Shown: positions 26,017 to 35,232 of the stretch, in pieces
How the letters are laid out: each line of letters starts with the position of its first letter
Numbering within the stretch: the first letter of the stretch is position 1
From: Mycetocola saprophilus
GTDB taxonomy: Bacteria > Actinomycetota > Actinomycetes > Actinomycetales > Microbacteriaceae
DNA length: 64,000 bases
Direction of reading: 5' to 3'
Assembly (NCBI RefSeq): GCF_000718085.1
Contig: NZ_JOEC01000002.1
Coordinates: 310,001 to 374,000 of the forward strand
Translations under genes and position numbers: made by a program
Notes under the pieces: model-generated
Databases searched by the model: none
What the model saw: the letters and a program-made list of their open reading frames with translations, nothing else
What the model was told of the DNA's origin: nothing

Positions 26017-27465
26017 CTACTCCTCCTTCTCGTCGGTGTAACGCCGTGCGGCACGCGCATACTGCGTGCGCAATTCTGGAAGGGCCTCGCCATCCACCCG
26101 AACGGCGGGGGCGGCGGGCCAGGCGGGGCGCGAGCCGGTGAGGGCCCAGGCCGCCTGTACGGTGGCACCGGCGGCCACGTACTCGCCGGGCTCGGGGATC
26201 AACACCGGGACGGAGAAGATCGATGCGGCAATCCGCTGCACGGCCTCGCTCTGCGCGGCACCACCGATCAGCAGGACCCGGGTCGGGGTGATCCCCGAGC
26301 GCCGGACCAGAGCGTCAAAGCCATCGGCCAGGGCACCGAGCATGCCCTCGACCGCCGCACGGGCGAGGCCCTCACGGGTCGTGGAGCCCAGCGTCATTCC
26401 CGAGAGGGTCGCGGTAGCATCCGGGTGGTTGGGGGTGCGCTCGCCCTCAAAATAGGGAACCAGGGTGAGCCCGTCGGCTCCGGCGGGGGCCGCCAGCGCC
26501 AGGCGCGAGAGCTCGGCATGATCCACGCCGAGCAGGCCGGCCGTGACGTCCAGTACCCGGGCGGCGTTCAGGGTGCACACCAGGGGGAGGTGCCCGCCGG
26601 TCGCATCGGCAAAGCCCGCCACGATGCCGGTGGCATCGGCGGTTCCGGCCGTGGTCTGGGCGAAGACGGTTCCGCTGGTGCCCAGCGAAACGGCCACGTC
26701 TCCGGTCTCCAGGCCGAGGCCCAGGGCCGCGGCCGCGTTGTCGCCCGCACCGGGTCCGAGCACAATCCCCGCGGGGATCCCGTCGGCGAGTGCCGCGGTG
26801 CTGCCCGCGGATTCGCCCGGGCCCAGCACAACCGGCAGGATCGCGTCGTGGCCGAGCGCGGTGATCAGCAGGTCCCGGTCGTAGTCCTCGGTGGTGGCCG
26901 ACCAGTAGCCGGTGCCGCTGGCATCGGATCGGTCGGTCCGCAGCGCCGCCAGATCGGGTCCCAGCGGACTCTCGCCCTCGGGCCCGAATCCGGCCAGACG
27001 CCAGGTCAGCCAGTCGTGGGGGAGCGCCACCGCGGCAACGCGGGCGGCGTTTTCGGGCTCGTGATCGCGGAGCCAGCGCAGCTTGGTCGCGGTGATCGAG
27101 GCGACCGGAAGGATCCCGGTGCGCTCGGCGTAGGACTCGGCCCCGATCTCCGCAATCAGATCCAGGGCTGCCTGGGCGCTGCGGGTGTCGTTCCAGAGCA
27201 GGGCATCGCGAATCACGCGACCCTCGGCGTCCAGGGCAACCAGCCCGTGCTGCTGTCCGCCCACCGAGAGTGCGGCCACGTCGGTGAGTCCACCGGCCGC
27301 GGCAACCGCCCGGCGCAGTGCGTCCCACCAGTGGGTCGGATCGACCTCGGTGCCCGCGGGGTGATCCGCGCGCCCGGAACGGATCAGCGCGCCGGTTTCC
27401 AGGTCGCGAATCACGACCTTGCAGCTCTGGGTGGATGAGTCGACCCCGGCAACCAGGGTGCTCAT
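26017..27465 (-). CDS. xylB: Xylulokinase
   Basis: A 482-residue FGGY sugar kinase. The N-terminal phosphate-binding loop is [15 protein letters not shown], followed by [13 protein letters not shown] and LLWNDTRSA, all typical of xylulokinases. The second domain has [11 protein letters not shown] and [15 protein letters not shown]. It phosphorylates D-xylulose to xylulose-5-phosphate for the pentose phosphate pathway. It overlaps the polyol dehydrogenase gene upstream by ATGA. The pair therefore suggests that a polyol such as xylitol, D-arabitol or sorbitol is oxidised to a ketose and then phosphorylated. The exact ketose is not proven; related FGGY kinases accept others. Confidence 0.88.
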   Translation of the reverse strand: MSTLVAGVDSSTQSCKVVIRDLETGALIRSGRADHPAGTEVDPTHWWDALRRAVAAAGGLTDVAALSVGGQQHGLVALDAEGRVIRDALLWNDTRSAQAALDLIAEIGAESYAERTGILPVASITATKLRWLRDHEPENAARVAAVALPHDWLTWRLAGFGPEGESPLGPDLAALRTDRSDASGTGYWSATTEDYDRDLLITALGHDAILPVVLGPGESAGSTAALADGIPAGIVLGPGAGDNAAAALGLGLETGDVAVSLGTSGTVFAQTTAGTADATGIVAGFADATGGHLPLVCTLNAARVLDVTAGLLGVDHAELSRLALAAPAGADGLTLVPYFEGERTPNHPDATATLSGMTLGSTTREGLARAAVEGMLGALADGFDALVRRSGITPTRVLLIGGAAQSEAVQRIAASIFSVPVLIPEPGEYVAAGATVQAAWALTGSRPAWPAAPAVRVDGEALPELRTQYARAARRYTDEKEE

Positions 27466-28505
27466 CGGGTGCCGGCCCCCGGGGCCACGATGACCTTGAG
27501 GGTCTCGGGGTGGGTTGCGGCTGCCAGCGCCTCGGTGACGCCGTCGAGGTCGAAGCGGGAGGTGACCAGATCGTCGAGGTCCACCGCGCCGGTCGAGGCC
27601 AGCTCGATGGCCAGCGGCCAGGTGTTCGCATAGCGGAAGACGCCGGTGACGTTGAGTTCCAGGTTCTGGATCCGCGAGACCGGCAGGCGCTGATCATCCG
27701 CGCCCATCCCGACCAGGACCACCGATCCGGCGGGGGCGACGGCGAAGATTCCGGCGCGGATCGCGGGCTCGGCCCCCGAAGCGTCGATGAAGGCATCCAC
27801 GCCGAGGTTCAGGCTCGCAATGTCCTGGTCGATCGGGTCGATAACCTCGGTCGCCCCGAACCGCAGTGCCACCTCGCGGCGCTCGGCCACCGGGTCGCTC
27901 ACGATAATCGAGGTCGCGCCGAAGGCACGGGCCACCTGGGCGATGATGATGCCGATCGGGCCCGCCCCGGCGATCAGGACCGAGGATCCCGGTCCCACAC
28001 CCGCCTTCTGGTTGGACCAGATGCCCACCGAAAGGGGCTCGCACAGCGCGGCGGCCTCGAAGCTCATGGTGTCGGGGATCGCGAACGCGTAGTCGGCCTC
28101 GATTACGGCGTACTCGGCGAAGGCGCCGTCAATCGGCGGGGTCGCGTAGAACTCCATGTCCGGACACAGGTTGTAGCGGCCGCGCTTGCACTGCTCGCAG
28201 CGACGGCAGGCACGCTGGGGTTCGATCGAGACGCGCTCGCCGATGCGGTCGGCGGCAACGCCCGCGCCCACGGCGACGATGGTTCCGGCCGATTCGTGGC
28301 CGAGGATCATCGGGGCATCCACGATGAAGGAGCCGATGCGGCCCTCGTGGAAGTAGTGGACATCGGATCCGCAGACGCCCACGGCGGCGATTTTAACGAG
28401 GACCTGACCGGCCTCCACCGCGGGCAGGGCACGGGTTTCCAGGCGCACATCTTTGGCGGCGTGCAGCACGCTCGCTCGCATTTCGGTGGGGAGTGACGAG
28501 TTCAT
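27462..28505 (-). CDS. Zinc-dependent polyol dehydrogenase (L-iditol/xylitol dehydrogenase type)
   Basis: A 347-residue medium-chain dehydrogenase. The catalytic zinc site is [11 protein letters not shown] with GHESAG, and the structural zinc site has four Cys in [17 protein letters not shown]. The NAD-binding loop is [11 protein letters not shown]. Overall it looks like sorbitol/xylitol dehydrogenase, oxidising a polyol at C2 to a ketose. ATG 28505 has GGAAGGG upstream. It is the first gene of the dehydrogenase-xylulokinase operon, whose promoter carries a LacI-type palindrome. Confidence 0.9.
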   Translation of the reverse strand: MNSSLPTEMRASVLHAAKDVRLETRALPAVEAGQVLVKIAAVGVCGSDVHYFHEGRIGSFIVDAPMILGHESAGTIVAVGAGVAADRIGERVSIEPQRACRRCEQCKRGRYNLCPDMEFYATPPIDGAFAEYAVIEADYAFAIPDTMSFEAAALCEPLSVGIWSNQKAGVGPGSSVLIAGAGPIGIIIAQVARAFGATSIIVSDPVAERREVALRFGATEVIDPIDQDIASLNLGVDAFIDASGAEPAIRAGIFAVAPAGSVVLVGMGADDQRLPVSRIQNLELNVTGVFRYANTWPLAIELASTGAVDLDDLVTSRFDLDGVTEALAAATHPETLKVIVAPGAGTR

Positions 28506-28579
28506 GAGGGGAACCCTTCCGGCCGCGACTATGCGGCCAATCGAGGCGGCCGGGGAAGCCACCCGAGATCTAGGTGAAA

Positions 28580-28621
28580 TGGAATCGGTTCCAGTGTCAC
28601 TCACAATATTTTTTCTGTCAA
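28580..28621 (-). promoter_or_regulatory. Promoter and LacI operator of the polyol dehydrogenase operon
   Basis: On the minus strand, TTGACA (28616-28621) and GACACT (28593-28598) are 17 bases apart. The palindrome TGGAACCGATTCCA (28580-28593) sits directly over the likely transcription start. The -10 is weak, but the geometry copies that of the two other promoters in this locus. Confidence 0.7.
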
Positions 28622-28681
28622 CTCCGAATTGAAATTCACATAATCCCCGCGAATACGCGGAAATTCTCAGGAAACTCGGAA

Positions 28682-28732
28682 TTGACAATCAAAACAAACC
28701 GGGCTTAGGCTCCTGATTGGAAACGTATCCAA
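28682..28732 (+). promoter_or_regulatory. Promoter and LacI operator of the lacI-type regulator gene
   Basis: TTGACA (28682-28687) and TTAGGC (28705-28710) are 17 bases apart, followed by TTGGAAACGTATCCAA at 28717-28732. The same 16-mer occurs on the minus strand at 25861-25876. This predicts autoregulation. Confidence 0.8.
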
Positions 28733-28770
28733 CAATTCCAGCTCAGATCTCGGAGAGGAGGCCAGGGCTC

Positions 28771-28929
28771 ATGATCGTATCGATCGGTGACGCACCGGTG
28801 CCGCCTCTGGCTCGTACCCGGGAAGCATCTGGTATCCAGGAACCACGCCCGCTTCGCATCCCCGCGAGCGGGCCGCTGATTCCTGCCGCGTTTTCGCGTG
28901 GCCAGGGTTCTTGGAAGAGGGCAGAGTAA
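28771..28929 (+). CDS. Possible 52-aa leader ORF coupled to lacI
   Basis: ATG 28771 is preceded by a strong purine-rich site (GGAGAGGAGG). The frame runs 52 codons (MIVSIGDAPVPPL at the start, ending GSWKRAE) to a TAA whose last A is the A of the lacI ATG. The peptide has no family. Its strong start and TAATG overlap suggest that it is translated and couples or attenuates lacI translation. It could also be a chance frame in the lacI leader. Confidence 0.35.
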   Translation: MIVSIGDAPVPPLARTREASGIQEPRPLRIPASGPLIPAAFSRGQGSWKRAE

Positions 28930-29978
28930 TGAGTAATACAACCGGCGGACGCCGGGAAAACGGTGGCAAGCAGACCACAATGCGTGATGTCGCTTTGGCG
29001 GCGGGCGTGGGCCTGGGCACCGTATCCCGAGTGTTCTCCAACGTCGGCAGCGTGGCCCCGGCCACCCGCGAAAAGATCGAGGCGGCAGCCCGCGAACTGA
29101 ACTTCCGACCGAGCGCGCTCGGCCGGGACCTGAAGCGGCGCACCACCAACAACATCGGCCTGATCGTGACCGACATCTCCAACAACTTCTACGGCGAATT
29201 CGCGCAGGGGGTGCTGGCCACCGCCAAGGAGCAGGGTCGGCACGTGATCCTCTGCGCGAGCGGCGAGGAACCCGAAACCGAACGCGAATATATCGACCTG
29301 CTGGTGGAACAGCGGGTGGATGGCATCATCGCGTTCCCCACCGGGCACAACCTGGACTCCTGGCGCAGCGCCCGCGACCTCGGCATCAACATCGTCTTTG
29401 CCGACCGGGAACTACCGGATCTGGACATCCCCTCGATCGTCGTGGATAACGAGGCCGGTGCCCGCCGGCTGACCGAATACCTGCTGGCCCTCGGGCACAG
29501 CCGGATTGGCTACCTCGGTGGACCCTCGGAGCTGACCAGTGGTGGTCAGCGCGAGGCCGGATACCGTCAGGCACACCTCGATGTGGGCGTAGCGGTCAAG
29601 GAAGACCTGGTGGTTCGCACCCGGTTCACCCGCGACACCGCCTATGCCAGCGCCCTGCGCCTGCTGGAAAACCCGGTGCCGCCCACCGCCCTGGTCGCCA
29701 CCAACAACGTGCTCGGCGAGGCCGCCCTCACCGCGATCCGTGATCGCGGACTGAGCGTCCCCGACGACATTTCCCTGGTGATGTTTGACGATGTCCCCTG
29801 GGCCAATCTTGTGGAACCCCCGATCACCGTGGTGGCACAGCCCGCCTGGCAGATGGGGCAGTCCGCAACCCGCATGGTTCTCGCCGCCGACGGCGAGAAG
29901 GTGCAACCGCAAACGGTCAAAACCGAGATGGTGCTGCGTCGCAGCGCACGGCCGTTGCACTCGTCCGCACCGGCATAG
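28929..29978 (+). CDS. LacI family transcriptional regulator
   Basis: A 349-residue LacI-type repressor. The helix-turn-helix is at about residues 18-37 (MRDVALAAGVGLGTVSRVFS), followed by the hinge helix NFRPSALGRDLKRR and a periplasmic-binding-protein-like ligand domain. ATG 28929 has GAGGGC upstream and overlaps the stop of a possible leader ORF. It probably recognises TTGGA-ACGT-TCCAA palindromes found at its own promoter, at the ABC transporter promoter and, in diverged form, at the polyol dehydrogenase promoter. The inducer is presumably the transported sugar or a derivative. Confidence 0.93.
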   Translation: MSNTTGGRRENGGKQTTMRDVALAAGVGLGTVSRVFSNVGSVAPATREKIEAAARELNFRPSALGRDLKRRTTNNIGLIVTDISNNFYGEFAQGVLATAKEQGRHVILCASGEEPETEREYIDLLVEQRVDGIIAFPTGHNLDSWRSARDLGINIVFADRELPDLDIPSIVVDNEAGARRLTEYLLALGHSRIGYLGGPSELTSGGQREAGYRQAHLDVGVAVKEDLVVRTRFTRDTAYASALRLLENPVPPTALVATNNVLGEAALTAIRDRGLSVPDDISLVMFDDVPWANLVEPPITVVAQPAWQMGQSATRMVLAADGEKVQPQTVKTEMVLRRSARPLHSSAPA

Positions 29979-30048
29979 CCGGGCCGGCGGGCGGGTGCTC
30001 CCCCAAGAAATTGATAGCCCCCGCTGACGTGGGAGAAAGAGCCTGATT

Positions 30049-32139
30049 ATGGAACGCGGTATTTACTTCGACGGATGGTATCCGAACGAGTACTGCACAC
30101 ACCCGAGCATGCCCCCGCGGCGGCTCACCATGGTCGATGACATTGCCGAGATGGGTGGCACGATGCTCGTGTGGGCCGGCCTCGGTGGTGGCTCGATCAG
30201 CCTGCCCTACCTCGAGGAGGAGGCCTTCGGGCACATCCCCGCGCGGTTCCGTCAGCACGGGTATGTGAACGACTCCGAATTTGTGGCCCATGCCAAGGAT
30301 CGCAATATCGACCTGTTCGGCATTATTTTTGAGGCTCAGGCCTGGGAGTTCCCGGCCGAGATCGTGGACGGAGAGGTCCTCGCTCAGAATAAGGTGCGCG
30401 GTGTTGCGCCCGAGTCGACCATCGGTCTGCGTGAGTTCTCCACCGACACCGGTCCCTCCTCCTGGAAGCCCTTCCGCCACTACTTCCCCGAGGGACTGGT
30501 GAACTCCGACGGTGAGCAGGTGGTGGACCTCTGGGAAGAGGTCGTCTCCCGCGACCTCGAGGGCAACCCGCTGCGCGCCCACTGGGTCGAGATCGACGAT
30601 AAGAAGCAGGTCTGCTACCTCGCCGATCGAAACAACCCGGTCTGGCGCGAATACCTGAAGGCGGTCATCCGCATCCAGATCGACGCCGGTGCCCCCGGAA
30701 TTCAGCTGGACGAGACCGACGTGCCGCTGCTCGCGCTGCGCTACGGCGGCTGCTTCTGCAAGGACTGCGTCAAGGGCCTGCGCGCCTACATCAAGACCCT
30801 CCCCGAGACCCCCGAGGAACTCGCCGGGGTCGACCTGGACACCTTCGACTACCGCGAATGGCTGCTGGCCCAGGGCTTCAAGGCCGGAACCGCGCCGCAG
30901 GCGCTGCCGCTGTACGAGCACTACAGCCGTTTCCAGCAGTTCGAGATCGCCAAGACCTTCCGCGAGATGGCCAGCTACGTCAAGGAATACGCCGCCGAGG
31001 TGGGCAAGACCGTGCGCGTGGCCGGAAACTTCTACGACTGCGCCCCCTACTATGACGCGATGGTGGACCACGTGGACGTGCTGGTCACCGAGATGCGCGA
31101 AACCCGCTACCAGCAGCCCTGGTACTACCGTCACGGTGTGGGCCTCAGCCGAGGCAAGCCGCTCGTCGCGGTCGAAAACCCCTACGGCGGCGTGACCGAG
31201 GACCTGCTGCGTCAGATTCAGCTGGGCAAGGGCCGGGACCTCTTCCGCCTCTCGATCTACGAGGCCAGCGCGATGGGTGCCAACATGTCGCTGCCCTATG
31301 GCTCCTGGCTCGGCACCGAGGTCAAGGACTCCTACTGGGTACCCAAGGAGCTCGCGGTGGAGGTGGGCCAGTTCCTGGTCTCGATCGACGAGGTCACCTC
31401 GAACGTGTCTAAGCATCAGACCGCGGTCATCTACTCGGTGGCCTCGATCGCCCGCGACACCATCGACTCCGACCAGTTCAGCGACGACGGTCGCTGGTTC
31501 GAGCCGGTCAAGGCCCGCGACGCCCGCCCCGCCTCCTACTGGCAGACGGTTGAGCACCTGAGCCGCAGCGCCCGGGTCTTTGACACCATCGTGCTGCCGG
31601 ATGAGGAGCTGCGTGCCACCGATGTGACCGACGCCCAGCTCGCCACCTACTCGACCGTGGTGGTACCCGACGCATGGAACATCTCCGCCGGTCAGCACGC
31701 GCTGCTGGTGAACTTCCTTAACGGCGGTGGCCGCGTGGTTGTCAACGGCGCCTATGCCACCGAGCTGGCTCCCGAGATCGCCGCCGAGGTGCTGGAGCAC
31801 GCCGGAACCGTGATCGTGGACGGCTTCGAGAAGATCGCCGCCGAAACCCCGCAGGAGGTCCTCGGAGACCTGGGCGAGAAGGCCGCCGCGAGCGTGCACG
31901 TGCTCGCCGACGGGGGAACCGCGCTGCACCTGGTGAACTTCGACTACGTGGATGAGAGCGATCTGATCGTCTCCCGCCCGGACTTCACCGTGGGTCTGCG
32001 CACCGAGGAGTCCTTCACCTCGGCCGTGTTCTTCGAGCCCGGTGCCGAGCCGGTGACCCTCCCGGTCACCGTCACCGACGGAGTCGCCTCTGTGACCCTG
32101 CCGGTGTTCAACGCCTACGCCATCGTTCGCTTCAACTAG
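30049..32139 (+). CDS. Glycoside-hydrolase-like protein with beta-galactosidase-trimerisation-type domain
   Basis: A 696-residue protein. The N-terminal 420 residues look like a TIM-barrel glycoside hydrolase of the GH-A/alpha-amylase-like superfamily: RGIYFDGWYPNEY at the start, GIQLDETDVPLLALRYGGCFCKDC in the middle (candidate acidic residues in LDETD) and NFYDCAPYYDA later. A glutamine-amidotransferase-like domain, the fold of the beta-galactosidase trimerisation domain, follows at about residues 430-610 (QTAVIYSVAS, VVVPDAWNISAGQHALLVNFLNGGGRVVVNG). A small beta domain ends the protein. No signal peptide is present, so it acts on an imported substrate. I cannot place it in a named GH family. 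It follows lacI on the same strand and precedes a ManA-like isomerase. Confidence 0.7.
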   Translation: MERGIYFDGWYPNEYCTHPSMPPRRLTMVDDIAEMGGTMLVWAGLGGGSISLPYLEEEAFGHIPARFRQHGYVNDSEFVAHAKDRNIDLFGIIFEAQAWEFPAEIVDGEVLAQNKVRGVAPESTIGLREFSTDTGPSSWKPFRHYFPEGLVNSDGEQVVDLWEEVVSRDLEGNPLRAHWVEIDDKKQVCYLADRNNPVWREYLKAVIRIQIDAGAPGIQLDETDVPLLALRYGGCFCKDCVKGLRAYIKTLPETPEELAGVDLDTFDYREWLLAQGFKAGTAPQALPLYEHYSRFQQFEIAKTFREMASYVKEYAAEVGKTVRVAGNFYDCAPYYDAMVDHVDVLVTEMRETRYQQPWYYRHGVGLSRGKPLVAVENPYGGVTEDLLRQIQLGKGRDLFRLSIYEASAMGANMSLPYGSWLGTEVKDSYWVPKELAVEVGQFLVSIDEVTSNVSKHQTAVIYSVASIARDTIDSDQFSDDGRWFEPVKARDARPASYWQTVEHLSRSARVFDTIVLPDEELRATDVTDAQLATYSTVVVPDAWNISAGQHALLVNFLNGGGRVVVNGAYATELAPEIAAEVLEHAGTVIVDGFEKIAAETPQEVLGDLGEKAAASVHVLADGGTALHLVNFDYVDESDLIVSRPDFTVGLRTEESFTSAVFFEPGAEPVTLPVTVTDGVASVTLPVFNAYAIVRFN

Positions 32140-32149
32140 GCGACCCGAG

Positions 32150-33196
32150 ATGTCACAGGTACTTGTTGCGCCCCGGGTGTACTCACCCATCGTGTTTGGC
32201 GCGCATCAGCCCGATGAGCGTCCGTACCGCGGAGGGGCCGGCATCGCCGCTTTCCGCGGGACGGAGGCCGCGGCGAGCGAGTTCACCCCCGAAGACTTCG
32301 TAGCCTCGGTCACCGAGGTTCACGCGGGCGGCGGGATCGGACTCTCGCGGCTCGATGACGGTTCGCTGCTGCGTGACGCCGTCATCGCGGACCCGATCGG
32401 GTTCCTTGGCGAGGAGCACGTGCGCCGCTTCGGCGCGCGCACGATGCTGCTGGTCAAGCTGCTGGATACCGCCGAGCGACTGTTTGTCCACTATCACCCG
32501 GACAACGCCTTCGCCCAGACCCAGCTGCACACGCCGCTGGGCAAGACCGAGGCGTGGGCGATCATCGGTGTGGCCGACGGTGTGGAGGGTCACGCGCACC
32601 TCGGGTTCAACCGCGAGGTATCCGAGGCCGAGGCCGCGCACTGGGCACAGGCTCAGGACGTGGAGAGCATGCTCGGCGCGATGAACCGCATTCCGCTCGC
32701 CGTGGGCGACACCCTGCTGGTTCCCGCGGGCCTTGCCCACGGCATCAGCGCGGGCATCACCCTGGTGGAGTTGCAGCAGCCCAGCGACCTGTCGATCCTG
32801 CTCGAATATCAGGGCTTCCGGGGCCTCGGCCCGGCGGATGCCCTGCTCGGGCTGGACCTCGACACGGCCATCGGCGGTCTGGATCGTCGCGCGTGGGACC
32901 CCGAACAGCTCGCGGTACTCAAGAGCACCCGCGCGCTGGCCGGCGGCGGAAGCTCGCTGTTCCCGGCGGTGGCCGACGAGTTCTTCGGGGCCGAACGCTT
33001 CACCGTGGCCGGTTCCCGAGAGCTTGAAGCCTCGTTCGCGATCCTGGTGATCGTGGACGGCACCGGCTCGCTGGAAAGCGCCGCCGGCGCGCTGGATCTG
33101 CGCCGCGGCATGACCGTCCTGGTCCCGCACGGCCTCGGCCAGGTCACCCTGACCGGTCAGCTTGAGGTCATCCGCGCACTGCCCCCGCGCGCCTAG
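32150..33196 (+). CDS. Mannose-6-phosphate isomerase-like cupin protein (class I type)
   Basis: A 348-residue protein with two cupin domains. The zinc-binding part reads VHYHPDNAFAQTQLHTPLGKTEAWAIIG, with the His/His/Glu ligands of ManA-type isomerases, and LVPAGLAHGIS supplies the last His. Class I mannose-6-phosphate isomerases interconvert mannose-6-phosphate and fructose-6-phosphate, but this short divergent version may act on another sugar. It starts ten bases after the glycoside-hydrolase-like gene, so both are in one operon with lacI. A strong bidirectional terminator follows. Confidence 0.75.
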   Translation: MSQVLVAPRVYSPIVFGAHQPDERPYRGGAGIAAFRGTEAAASEFTPEDFVASVTEVHAGGGIGLSRLDDGSLLRDAVIADPIGFLGEEHVRRFGARTMLLVKLLDTAERLFVHYHPDNAFAQTQLHTPLGKTEAWAIIGVADGVEGHAHLGFNREVSEAEAAHWAQAQDVESMLGAMNRIPLAVGDTLLVPAGLAHGISAGITLVELQQPSDLSILLEYQGFRGLGPADALLGLDLDTAIGGLDRRAWDPEQLAVLKSTRALAGGGSSLFPAVADEFFGAERFTVAGSRELEASFAILVIVDGTGSLESAAGALDLRRGMTVLVPHGLGQVTLTGQLEVIRALPPRA

Positions 33197-33203
33197 TCAC
33201 ACA

Positions 33204-33251
33204 CAAAAACCCCGGGCCGATCGTTCACCGATCGGCCCGGGGTTTTATGGT
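33204..33251. repeat. 48-bp direct repeat, copy 1 (contains a bidirectional terminator)
   Basis: These 48 bases are identical to 35233-35280. The repeat contains an 18-bp terminator stem plus flanking A and T tracts, and ends in TTTTATGGT. The two copies bracket the nucleotidyltransferase/wHTH pair. Confidence 0.85.
33206..33246. terminator. Bidirectional terminator between the ManA-like gene and the nucleotidyltransferase gene
   Basis: An 18-bp perfect stem (33206-33223 with 33229-33246) with a five-base loop has AAAA at one foot and TTTT at the other, so it can end transcription on both strands. The stop codon of the minus-strand nucleotidyltransferase gene (33245-33247) lies on its edge. 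Confidence 0.93.
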
Positions 33252-34081
33252 CCGGGCGGGGCGAGGGCTGTCAGCAAATCCCCGGAGAGAATCGCCACCG
33301 CGGCAGAAACCTGTGCGGGCTCTCCCACCACCTCCTCGGCCCTGCCTGCCATCAGGGACCCGGGGGCAGCGGGACCCGAGGCAAAGAGTTCCGCCAGGTA
33401 CACCAGCGCCTCCCGAGTTGCCGTGTTGCTGAGTTCATCGGCGAGAAGTCGAGTAAACACGGCGCTGAGTTCCCCGGTCTCCACGGCTCGGAGTACGCGG
33501 TAGGCATCGTGCGCATCCTTATCGTTGAGTCGACCGGGGGTGGCCACGCGCTCGCCGATCTTGTGAAGCTTCGCCACCAGCAGGGCGGCCGCACCGGCGA
33601 CCCTGACCCTCCGAACTCGAGAATCATGAGGGTCGAGGGCCGGCACCTCCATTTCGTCACAATCTACGAGCGCCGCTTCGAGACCGCGTGCGCGTCGGGT
33701 CGCCCGCACATCGTGGGGAGGGATACGAGCGCCGCGCGAACCCGGTCCCGCCAGTTCCTCGGGCACCATCAGATCGACGGGAATACCCTCGGCGTTCACC
33801 CATGAGCCGGGCTGGGCGGTTGCCGAAGGCAAGAACCCCGCCGTTCTCATGGCGGCTTCCAGGAGAGGATCCGAGGCAAGGCGCCGAGGATCCACCGCGA
33901 CGTCGCTGTCTTTTGTGGCCTCGGCGAGTGCCACGTCGATTCCTCCCGTGCGCAGGTACACGGCCTGCGCGCCGATCACGATGATGGCGTCGCGGTGATC
34001 CCACAGCGCATCGAGCGCATCGAGAAGCACCGAGCGGGCGCGCACGAGGAGGTCAACTCCGGAGTCGCCAGATCCCTTCAT
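33245..34081 (-). CDS. Nucleotidyltransferase-fold protein, AbiEii-like toxin candidate
   Basis: A 278-residue protein. It shows a nucleotidyltransferase core: VIGAQAVYLR (helix after the first strand), KDSDVAVDP (the paired acidic residues expected to bind metal) and GIPVDLMVP (third acidic strand). A helical C-terminal part includes LLVAKLHKIGERV and DKDAHDAYRVL, as in AbiEii/MenT-type enzymes. Such toxins transfer nucleotides to tRNA or proteins; the exact target here is unknown. The start ATG 34081 overlaps the preceding gene by 29 bases, typical of toxin-antitoxin operons. It ends in the duplicated terminator. It is probably a type IV-like toxin or an abortive-infection component. Confidence 0.65.
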   Translation of the reverse strand: MKGSGDSGVDLLVRARSVLLDALDALWDHRDAIIVIGAQAVYLRTGGIDVALAEATKDSDVAVDPRRLASDPLLEAAMRTAGFLPSATAQPGSWVNAEGIPVDLMVPEELAGPGSRGARIPPHDVRATRRARGLEAALVDCDEMEVPALDPHDSRVRRVRVAGAAALLVAKLHKIGERVATPGRLNDKDAHDAYRVLRAVETGELSAVFTRLLADELSNTATREALVYLAELFASGPAAPGSLMAGRAEEVVGEPAQVSAAVAILSGDLLTALAPPGP

Positions 34082-35135
34082 TCGCCGTCATCCATTCCAC
34101 GAGAGCTTCGGCCTCCGCGGGCGCCCGTCCGGGCCCGGACATCAGGTCGGCGGCCACCTGAGTTGGGGCCACAACCCTCAGCCCATCAGGGCGTTCGATC
34201 GTTTGGCTGAGAGATACCCCGTAAGCCGGACGGGCCAGGATGACGTTGGCACCGGTATCGGTCGGGCGCAGCCCCCACGCGGCGGCCGAGGCATCTATGT
34301 CTGTGGTGTACAACATGGCGGCGCGCACGGGAGCGTAGGGCGCCCAGGTGGCCGCGGCAACCGAGCCGGTGACCGCAAAGTTCGGGCCCTCGGTCTGGCG
34401 AACCCGGTCGAGAAACGCCTCGATTCCGCGCGGTGCGATCCACCGGGTGATCGTATTGGTGCGCAGGAACTGGTAGTCCTCGCTCCATCGGCGCAGGAGT
34501 GCGGGCCAGTCGGGAACCGCAATGAACCCGTCTTGTCGACGTACCAGCGCTTCGGCTTCCATAAATTCGATGACTCGATATACGGAACCCGTCGAGGTTG
34601 CCGAGGCCCGCACTAGTTCGCTGATTTTCCAGGGACCGGGAGCATCGAGTAGGGTCCGGACGACCATGGCCGCGGGGCCACCCGAAAGTGTGCCCCTTGG
34701 TCGGCCTGGTCCACGCCAGGGATCGCTATCAGCGCCTCGGTCGGAGAGAAAAACCGCGGGCGAATCTGCGCGTAAAAAAAGGTTCCCGGTGGCATCAACG
34801 TAGGACAACTCGGCCTCGGTGAGTCGCTCCCGAGTGGATTTTGCGAGATATCTGGCCGCGACCAGACCAATTGATGTTGGTTGTTTTGCCCGTAGCAGGT
34901 CGAACTGATCCCTGATTCGGGGAACATCTCGCACCTCAATGAGCCGCTTTGCGTATACCGAGATTGGAGCCTCGACCCCATCGGGGGAGCGCAGGGTGAA
35001 CGCCGAATCCTTGCGGGAAACGGTGAGGGGTGCAGCCGTCTTAGTGAGGAGCCACTCTCCGGGCAGACGTTTGCGGAGCTGCGCTATGGCGTCCACGACG
35101 ATATCTGTCTCCGCGCGTTCACTTACTTTCTCCAT
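34053..35135 (-). CDS. Winged-helix protein, AbiEi-like antitoxin candidate
   Basis: A 360-residue protein. The N-terminal 140 residues carry a conserved core, GLVAARYLAKSTRERL and LSYVDATGNLFL, seen in actinobacterial wHTH proteins next to nucleotidyltransferases. The middle (GPWKISELVRASATSTGSVYRVIEFMEAEALV) is a winged helix-turn-helix, and the C-terminal half is an AbiEi-like alpha/beta domain (NFAVTGSVAAATWAPYAPVRAAMLY). It likely binds its own promoter and neutralises the adjacent nucleotidyltransferase. ATG 35135 lies six bases after TATTAT with no Shine-Dalgarno, so it is probably leaderless. The whole cassette is bracketed by identical 48-bp terminator copies. Confidence 0.6.
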   Translation of the reverse strand: MEKVSERAETDIVVDAIAQLRKRLPGEWLLTKTAAPLTVSRKDSAFTLRSPDGVEAPISVYAKRLIEVRDVPRIRDQFDLLRAKQPTSIGLVAARYLAKSTRERLTEAELSYVDATGNLFLRADSPAVFLSDRGADSDPWRGPGRPRGTLSGGPAAMVVRTLLDAPGPWKISELVRASATSTGSVYRVIEFMEAEALVRRQDGFIAVPDWPALLRRWSEDYQFLRTNTITRWIAPRGIEAFLDRVRQTEGPNFAVTGSVAAATWAPYAPVRAAMLYTTDIDASAAAWGLRPTDTGANVILARPAYGVSLSQTIERPDGLRVVAPTQVAADLMSGPGRAPAEAEALVEWMTANEGIWRLRS

Positions 35136-35232
35136 GTTCAGATAATAGGCATGTTCCGAACGCGGCGGAAACGTTTATTTAACTGAATATTGAGACGAAC
35201 GGAAGAGGCGGAAGCTGAGCGCCCAGCCGCAT

